Assembly: GCA_905221605.1 (NCBI GenBank)
Contig: CAJNDS010002533.1
Span: 194,001-258,000, forward strand
Length of the DNA: 64,000 nucleotides
Direction: 5' to 3'
From: Symbiodinium natans
Taxonomy: Eukaryota; Sar; Dinophyceae; Suessiales; Symbiodiniaceae
Part shown: piece after piece, positions 59,225 through 64,000 of the stretch
How the letters are laid out: each line of letters opens with the position of its first letter
Position numbering within the stretch: the stretch's first letter is position 1
The notes under the pieces: model-generated
Told to the model about the DNA's origin: nothing
What the model saw: the letters and a program-made list of their open reading frames with translations, nothing else
Databases searched by the model: none
Made by a program: the position numbers and the translations under genes

Positions 59225-59270
59225 CGGTTTAGGGTTTAGGGTTTAGGGTTTAGGGTTTAGGGTTTAGGGC
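59225..59270 (+). repeat. TTTAGGG array
   Basis: Six units. Confidence 0.95.
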
Positions 59271-59365
59271 CCCTTCAGACCCTCAGCCCTGAAGCCCTAC
59301 GCACCAAAAGCCGGGATTTCTGGGGCCTGAAGGCAATGGGACCCTAGAACCCTCAGCCCTAAAGC

Positions 59366-59463
59366 CTACCCAAAGGCTCCAATGTAGTTCCTTTTTGGGT
59401 TAGCTATAGGCGATTCTAGTATACTACCCCCCAAAAGGTACTACATAGGAGCCTTTGGGTAAA
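59366..59463 (+). mobile_element. Family E palindromic element, full copy
   Basis: CTACCCAAAGGCTCCAATGTAGTTCCTTTTTGGG...CTAGTATACTACCCCCCAAAAGGTACTACATAGGAGCCTTTGGGTA. Confidence 0.8.
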
Positions 59464-59636
59464 CCTAAACCGTAACCCTAAACCCTAAACCCTGAAACCC
59501 TAAAGTTGCTTCAACTCGCCGCTTGCCAGAGACGCCACACCGGGTGTTCAGTCTTCCAGGACTGGCGCGCCCAGCACGCCAAGCGGCAAGCTCGTTGTGC
59601 AAGCATGGGCAAGTCTGATAGCATGGCCATCCAAAG

Positions 59637-59730
59637 CTAAACCCTAAGCCCTAAGCCCTAAACCCTAAACCCTAAACCCTAAATCCTAAATCCTAAACCC
59701 TAAACCCTAAACCCTAAACCCTAAACCCCT
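59637..59730 (-). repeat. CCCTAAA array
   Basis: Thirteen units, some CCCTAAG and TCCTAAA. Confidence 0.95.
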
Positions 59731-59842
59731 CTTCAAAGCAGCTTCTTCGGAAGCATCTTCCAAGTCTGGACCCCGATGAGGTCAGGCTCCTCGGGTGCTC
59801 GGGAGGGCCAGAAGAAGTGCACCTTCATCGAAGGGTGCAGGG
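59731..59842. CDS. Exon-like cassette inside a DOT1-like intron
   Basis: Standard CCCTAAA-island-TTTAGGG cassette with open frames on both strands (plus LLRKHLPSLDPDEVRLLGCS; minus VHFFWPSRAPEEPDLIGVQT). It lies between exons 2 and 3 of the DOT1-like gene, whose join needs no extra sequence, so it is skipped, belongs to another transcript, or is a dead copied exon. Confidence 0.35.
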
Positions 59843-59900
59843 TTTAGGTTTAGGGTTTAGGGTTTAGGGTTTAGGGTTTAGGGTTTAGGGTTTAGGGTTT
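59843..59900 (+). repeat. TTTAGGG array
   Basis: Eight units. Confidence 0.95.
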
Positions 59901-60446
59901 TTGAACCAACAGGGAGCTGAGAGGTATTCCGATTATGATTCAAGGGGCCTGTGCTAGGGGGTTGGAGAATATCCAACCCTAAACCCAAGCGGACTCTGTA
60001 GCGTCCTGGGATCGAGCGACTTAGTAGGTACAAAGCAGTGTCAAAGCACCCGGAAAAGGGACCCTCATTGGGGTTGTCCTACTCAATATCCCTACTTGAT
60101 AACGGCTTGCTAAGTCCCCCGATCCTCCAAGCAAAGCCCTAAAACCCTTTACATCCCCCTCCTTTCAGCTTGGCTCAGCAATCCCATGGCGTAAAGACAA
60201 AGCCTTGTTCAGTTAAGGCCTTCGGACTACGAAACCCTGAACCCTAAGCCCTATAAACCCTCAACCCTACCCTAAGAACCCCAAGCCTGCCATTTTGTAG
60301 GTTAGTATATCAGTACCCCTCTGAGATTATTAGGTGACCCACAAAAAAAGTAGGATATGGGTTGTTAAAGATAAGCCCCTTAACCAAAAAAACGAAACCA
60401 TAAACCCAAAACCCTGAACCCGAAACCTTCTTGCAGTCCAAGGTGC

Positions 60447-60499
60447 CCCAAGCCACTGCCGACGTCTACAAAGCGATGCTGCGGACCCAGCTGGACATC
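60447..60499 (-). CDS. DOT1-like methyltransferase exon 2
   Basis: 53 nt, acceptor CAACTTGTGCAG|G, GC donor GGCTTGGG|GCACCT. Reads DVQLGPQHRFVDVGSGLG, with the last Gly codon split as GG|G with exon 3. FVDVGSGLG is motif I (SAM-binding glycine loop; FVDLGSGVG in human DOT1L), and the spacing from the TYGEL block of exon 1 is within two residues of the family. The plus strand over 60437-60535 has a tempting open frame (SKVPQATADVYKAMLRTQLD) which I take as the shadow. Confidence 0.7.
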
Positions 60500-60532
60500 C
60501 TGCACAAGTTGGTCGATGTGAAGAGCTTTGGT

Positions 60533-60580
60533 TTAGGGTTCAGGGTTTAGGGTTTAGGGTTTAGGGTTTAGGGTTTAGGC
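60533..60580 (+). repeat. TTTAGGG array
   Basis: Seven units; acceptor-side tract of intron 1 on the coding strand. Confidence 0.95.
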
Positions 60581-60606
60581 CTGCACCTGAAGGGTCTGAT
60601 GTACTA

Positions 60607-60648
60607 CACTCTACTGCGCTCTGCTACGCTCTACTATGCTCTACTAAA
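60607..60648 (+). repeat. CTCTACT(A/G)(C/T)G decamer repeat
   Basis: Four 10-bp units directly before a family C element. Confidence 0.85.
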
Positions 60649-60749
60649 CTAGACCCAAGAAGCAACAGGGTACCCTCTTGGGGTTATGACAGGGGCTTAG
60701 AGGAACCTAAACCCTAAACAAGGGAAATAAGGGCCTACTCTGGGTCTTG
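60649..60749 (+). mobile_element. Family C element in DOT1-like intron 1
   Basis: CTAGACCCAAGAAGCAACAGGGTACCC...AGGGCCTACTCTGGGTC. Confidence 0.7.
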
Positions 60750-60829
60750 GCAAACAAGAACGCCCTAAACCTCACATCCTCACCCTTAAACCTTGGGATA
60801 CTCCCCTCTCCTAACAGTCCTCAATGGGG

Positions 60830-60885
60830 AACCCTAAACCCTAAACCCTAAACCCTAAACCCCAAACCCCAAACCCTATACCGAG
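60830..60885 (-). repeat. CCCTAAA/CCCCAAA array
   Basis: Seven units at the donor side of DOT1-like exon 1. Confidence 0.9.
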
Positions 60886-60892
60886 CCTCCAC

Positions 60893-60961
60893 CATGCGGG
60901 CGACGCTGGCTTGGTCCAGCTCACCGTAGGTGCTTGCACTTTCGGTAGGCCGGTAGATTTC
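60893..60961 (-). CDS. DOT1-like methyltransferase exon 1 of the visible model
   Basis: 69 nt, phase 0 at both ends: acceptor CTCGCCAG|G, donor CCCGCATG|GTGGAG, 19 nt before TTTGGGG/TTTAGGG units on the coding strand. Reads EIYRPTESASTYGELDQASV then ARM. The TYGEL block followed by a helix ending in M matches the DOT1 signature YGE......v..mi that lies just before motif I. DOT1 enzymes methylate lysine 79 of histone H3 in the nucleosome core; a protist relative could have another substrate. The N-terminal part is not identified; an exon at 63345-63419 is a candidate. Confidence 0.65.
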
Positions 60962-61004
60962 CTGGCGAGATTGGGGTTTAGGGTTTCGGGTTTAGGGATT
61001 TTTT

Positions 61005-61065
61005 TTTGGTAGGTGCTTGCACTTTGGGCAGGCCAGTAGATATCCGGCTGCGGGGTTTCCAGAAA
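61005..61065 (-). pseudogene. Diverged duplicate of part of DOT1-like exon 1
   Basis: GTAGGTGCTTGCACTTT.GG.AGGCC.GTAGAT.TCC is shared with 60926-60962. On the minus strand it would read DIYWPAQSAST against EIYRPTESAST. It lies upstream in the intron, flanked by a poly-T tract. Confidence 0.7.
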
Positions 61066-61126
61066 TCGGGGTTTGAGGTTTATGGTTTAGGGTGAAGTAT
61101 GATGCTATTTGGGTCGCATGTTTGCC

Positions 61127-61143
61127 GGGGGGGGGGGGGGGGG
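61127..61143 (+). repeat. Poly-G tract
   Basis: About 17 G. Confidence 0.95.
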
Positions 61144-61571
61144 GTTCTTCTATTTTGGGAAACGCCCATCTATTGTGGGGCTGGTTCATAATGATGGGCT
61201 GTTTCAGGGCCCTTCGAGCTTAAGGGCTACAGGATAGAAGGGCATGGCATGGGGTCCAATCCTTTCCAGCATCATGAACCCCAAAATTGGCCCCCCCAAT
61301 CCACCTCCTAAATCCCATAGAGCCAAAAAACATGAACCCTGAACTTCCTAGCGAACTCAACGGCGGTCAATCGCAACCCCCTAAAACCGTTCCTGTTCTT
61401 CCATTGACACAAAAATGCGCGCGCCAAATGACGACGATCGAAATTATGAGCTTTTGCGGGTGTCTAGCAGGTCTGCGAGGCATCTTTGGTCGCTTTCATG
61501 CTCGCTATATTCTTCAGCGAACCAATATTAATGTTCCTTGACATACTTTGATCCTGCAATGATATGGGGGT

Positions 61572-61692
61572 TTACGATCATATGGGACCCCTATTTGTAC
61601 TCCCCAAAATAATCAGCTCGCCTCATAATCAGGACCCCAATAAGGTAGCCCCCTTCACCTCCCCCAGTTTCGGAAAGCCCCATATTAGGAGG
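61572..61692 (+). mobile_element. Family J element
   Basis: ATATGGGACCCCTATTTGTACTCCCCAAAATAATCAG...AGGACCCCAATAAGGTAGCCCCC...AGTTTCGGAAAGCCCC. Confidence 0.55.
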
Positions 61693-61761
61693 ATTTGGCC
61701 GTTACTCAGCCCCCGACATCGCAGGCTAACAAGCGAAGGAACGTTTCCAGGGTTTAGGGTT

Positions 61762-61868
61762 TACCCAAAGTCTGCAATGTAGTTCCATTTTGGGTTGGTG
61801 ATAGGGGATTCTATAGTAATTACACTACCCCAAAAATAAAAGGCACTACACAGGAGCCTTTGGGTAAG
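61762..61868 (+). mobile_element. Family E element
   Basis: GTTTACCCAAAGTCTGCAATGTAGTTCC...CACTACACAGGAGCCTTTGGGTAAG: GT and AG lie at its ends on the plus strand. Confidence 0.75.
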
Positions 61869-62219
61869 GATTGTGCCACAATGCCAAGCGGATTCCGCAG
61901 TCGAAGCATGCAACGGCGATTCCACATATGTGGGATGAAGAGTGGACTGTAGCGAACTGCACAGGTGTTAGGCACAAGACCAAACCCTTTGAATCCCAAG
62001 CAACCTTGTAAACTCCGTCCAAGGCCACCCTAACTCAGTCATGCGCAGGAGGGAACCCGGGAAAGACCAGCAGCTTCTTCCTCACTGCTTACCCCGTTTT
62101 ACGGGACTAAGGGACCTTCATTCCCTACTTCCCTAAGAATCTCTACGTTGAAAGCTCTCAAAACTGGTGCTTTTAGGGTTGTCGAGCCCAAGCCCTGGGG
62201 CACAAAAGGGACCCTAAAA

Positions 62220-62238
62220 TGGGGGGGGGGGGGGGGGT
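62220..62238 (+). repeat. Poly-G tract
   Basis: About 18 G. Confidence 0.95.
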
Positions 62239-62416
62239 TAGATACCCTATACTACTATAATTCCTAGTAAGGTCTGCGGACCATAAACCCTTTTTTAGGA
62301 CTCATAATGTGGTCCCCAAGGAAAAGGCCTGAAACTCGGCGTTTCGCGTCTCCCAGGGCTCGACCAATTCGGAGCCGTAGGCGGCCTGCTGTACACCCAA
62401 AACCCTAACCCCTGAG

Positions 62417-62530
62417 CCGAAACTCTAAACCCTAAACCCTAAACCCTAAACCCTAAACCCTAAACCCTAAACCCTAAACTTGACCCTAAACCCTAACCCC
62501 AAACCCCAAACCCGAAACCCTAAACCCTCA
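62417..62530 (-). repeat. CCCTAAA array
   Basis: About 14 units with variants at the right. Confidence 0.9.
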
Positions 62531-62827
62531 ACACTAAGTTCCCGCAGCTTGGGCATTTGTGGAGTTGAGGGTTTCGTTTGGGTTTGCGGCTGATGGATTG
62601 CAACCCAAAACCCTAAAACCTCGAGCCCCCTTAACGAATTTGGGTATCTAGGGTTCAGGGTAAAGGGGTGAGGGCAGAAGATAGAAGTGCTTGGGGCGCA
62701 ATCAGGTTGAGAGTTTAGCTTTTTCAAGGCTCAGGGTCTTAAGCACTCAGCCCTGATGCTTCGGAAGGAGACATAAGCGCCACAAACCCCGTACCCTAAG
62801 CCCTGTACACCCCTGAGCCCTAGAAGG

Positions 62828-62990
62828 AGGGGCCCCCCTAGTTATAAGTAGAGTTATAAGGACCCTAAATTAGGTGATACTGTAAGGATCCTAGATTAGT
62901 TTATAAGGACCCGAAAGTAGGTTATAAGGATCCTGAATTAGGTTAGAAGTCCCTTAACTATAGTTCGTATAGTAAGGGGGCCCGGGCCCC
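62828..62990 (+). mobile_element. Family D element with internal duplication
   Basis: GGGGCCCCCCTAGTTATAAGTAGAGTTATAAGGACCC...CCCTTAACTATAGTTCGTATAGTAAGGGGGCCC; a TATAAGGATCC module is doubled, making it 50 bp longer than the others. Confidence 0.8.
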
Positions 62991-63288
62991 TCCGTGTAGA
63001 AACCCTCCTGAGTCCCCGAACCCTTAAACCAACAAAGCCCAAACCCTCAACCCCGAAAACCGCTCAAAAACCAAACCCTAAACCCTAAACCCTGAACCCT
63101 AAAACCTAAACCCTAAACCCAACCTGCGCCCTTGAACCCCGCAACCCATAATCGTCTTCCCCAAAACACAAACATCCCTAAAACTCCAAACTGCTAAATC
63201 CTCATCATCCCTCCCTCCTCCCCCTGCAGCCATAAACCTAATCCCTCAAACGGAGGGAGTGGGTTCTAGAATTTGGGCTGAGGGCCCG

Positions 63289-63346
63289 AAACCCTAAACC
63301 CTAAACCCTAAACCCTAAACCCTAAACCCTAAACCCTAAACCCTAA
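63289..63346 (-). repeat. CCCTAAA array
   Basis: Eight units. Confidence 0.95.
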
Positions 63347-63419
63347 TCTCCAACTCGGCCTCCATCTCTGTGAGCAGCTCCTGCAGCCGCCACGCCTTTC
63401 CGAAGGACTCTTTGTGCAG
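63345..63419 (-). CDS. Probable exon, coiled-coil-like
   Basis: Minus frame ESFGKAWRLQELLTEMEAEL with 88 percent G or C at third positions and heptad-like spacing. The donor may be the first GT of the TTTAGGG units (ATTAGG|GTTTAG), phase 0, compatible with DOT1-like exon 1 at 60961. Acceptor near AAAG at 63420. May be an upstream exon of the same gene. Confidence 0.45.
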
Positions 63420-63451
63420 GCTTTAGGGTTTAAGGTTTAGGGTTTCGGGCT

Positions 63452-63540
63452 CCAGTATTATACCATTTTGGGGTAGTATACTAAGGTTACTAAAGGGTTT
63501 ACAACTAACCCCAACAGGAACTGCATTAGAGCCTTCAGAC
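63452..63540 (+). mobile_element. Family E element, partial
   Basis: CATTTTGGGGTAGTATACTAAG...CAACTAACCCCAACAGGAACTGCATTAGAGCCTTCAG. Confidence 0.6.
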
Positions 63541-63610
63541 AGGGTTTGGGTGTTGGTTAAGGGTTTAGGGTGTATGGAGTTTAGGGATTCGGCGATGATT
63601 CGGTAGATTC

Positions 63611-63805
63611 CGGAGAGCCCAATACCCCTTATTAACGAAACAATTTGCCTGACATTGTAGAGGGGTCCACCCTTATGCCGGTACTTAAGGTTATTCAGGG
63701 TACGCAAAGAGCTGAAGACCCCTGAATTCAGGGATCATGCCTTGAATCTCATAAGGATCCTTAGTATGATTTAAGGTATTTTCCTCAATTTAGGGGTGTT
63801 CAACC
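63611..63805 (+). mobile_element. Two partial family B elements
   Basis: GAGAGCCCAATACCCCTTATTAACG at 63611 and a nearly full copy 63712-63805 (CCTGAATTCAGGGATC...AAGGATCCTTAGTATGATTTAAGGTAT...TCAATTTAGGGGTG). Confidence 0.6.
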
Positions 63806-63918
63806 CAGATGCACCTTGTTGGCAGGCAGCGGCGGCAGCTCCACCCACGGCACGTCGCCATAGGGGTCCTAGCAGCCACACGAAACGGCTCCTAACAGTC
63901 ACTTCCAGGGGTTCTACC

Positions 63919-64000
63919 TTGTTTAGGGTTTAGGGTTTAGGGTTTAGGGTTTAGGGTTTAGGGTTTAGGGTTTAGGGTTTAGGGTTTAGGGTTTAGGGTT
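63919..64000 (+). repeat. TTTAGGG array at window edge
   Basis: Twelve perfect units, cut by the end of the window. Confidence 0.95.

Noticed and set aside
60437-60535. Plus-strand exon reading SKVPQATADVYKAMLRTQLD
   Set aside because: Good looking, with CAG and GT borders, but the minus strand of the same bases gives methyltransferase motif I that continues in phase into the next exon.
4569-64000. A chromosome end (true telomere)
   Set aside because: Arrays are short, occur in both orientations every few hundred bases and are interleaved with exons and mobile elements.
1-64000. tRNA, rRNA, CRISPR, riboswitch or bacterial operon features
   Set aside because: None could be seen; the repeats are not CRISPR-like and no ribosome-binding-site/gene arrays occur.

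Overview
The window is nuclear DNA of a eukaryote with a plant/alveolate-type telomere repeat (TTTAGGG). No rRNA, tRNA, CRISPR array or bacterial operon structure was seen. Very short exons, long introns, GC-AG as well as GT-AG introns, AG|G acceptors and huge numbers of interspersed TTTAGGG/CCCTAAA tracts suggest an alveolate protist, most likely a dinoflagellate. This is inference; no species is claimed.

Layout. Bases 1-4.3 kb have almost no telomere-like repeats. They carry open coding-like blocks, one of which (minus strand, 2.5-2.8 kb) reads as the catalytic DxDGD loop of an eukaryotic RNA-dependent RNA polymerase, followed by an AT-rich degenerate repeat field (3.36-4.24 kb). From about 4.3 kb to the end, TTTAGGG or CCCTAAA tracts occur every few hundred bases in both orientations. 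Between them lie two kinds of DNA: (i) GC-rich islands of about 50-150 bp with open frames and splice-like borders, typically placed as (CCCTAAA)n-island-(TTTAGGG)n, and (ii) AT-richer spacers holding 100-230 bp palindromic, MITE-like elements of more than a dozen families (called A to R here), some nested.

The best-supported gene is on the minus strand at about 61.0-56.0 kb (possibly on to 53.2 kb). Six small exons join in phase, across introns that start and end near telomere-repeat tracts, to give the SAM-binding fold of a DOT1-type (histone H3K79-like) methyltransferase: a TYGEL block, FVDVGSGLG, a GVEISPSRH block, a CGD...LPEE block and the following strand. Because the joins reproduce family motifs across exon borders, they show that at least these islands are true exons and that the telomere-like tracts sit inside introns, usually TTTAGGG-type just after the donor and CCCTAAA-type just before the acceptor on the coding strand. 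A second run of phase-compatible minus-strand islands lies at 34.9-28.5 kb. Many other islands are exon-like but their strand is uncertain: GC-rich codon use leaves both strands open over such short lengths, and I mark them so.

Main point for a reader: the telomere-like repeats are not a chromosome end. They look like a recurrent intron-boundary component, in inverted orientation, beside a dense set of palindromic elements, one of which (E, 30158-30257) appears to be an entire intron.
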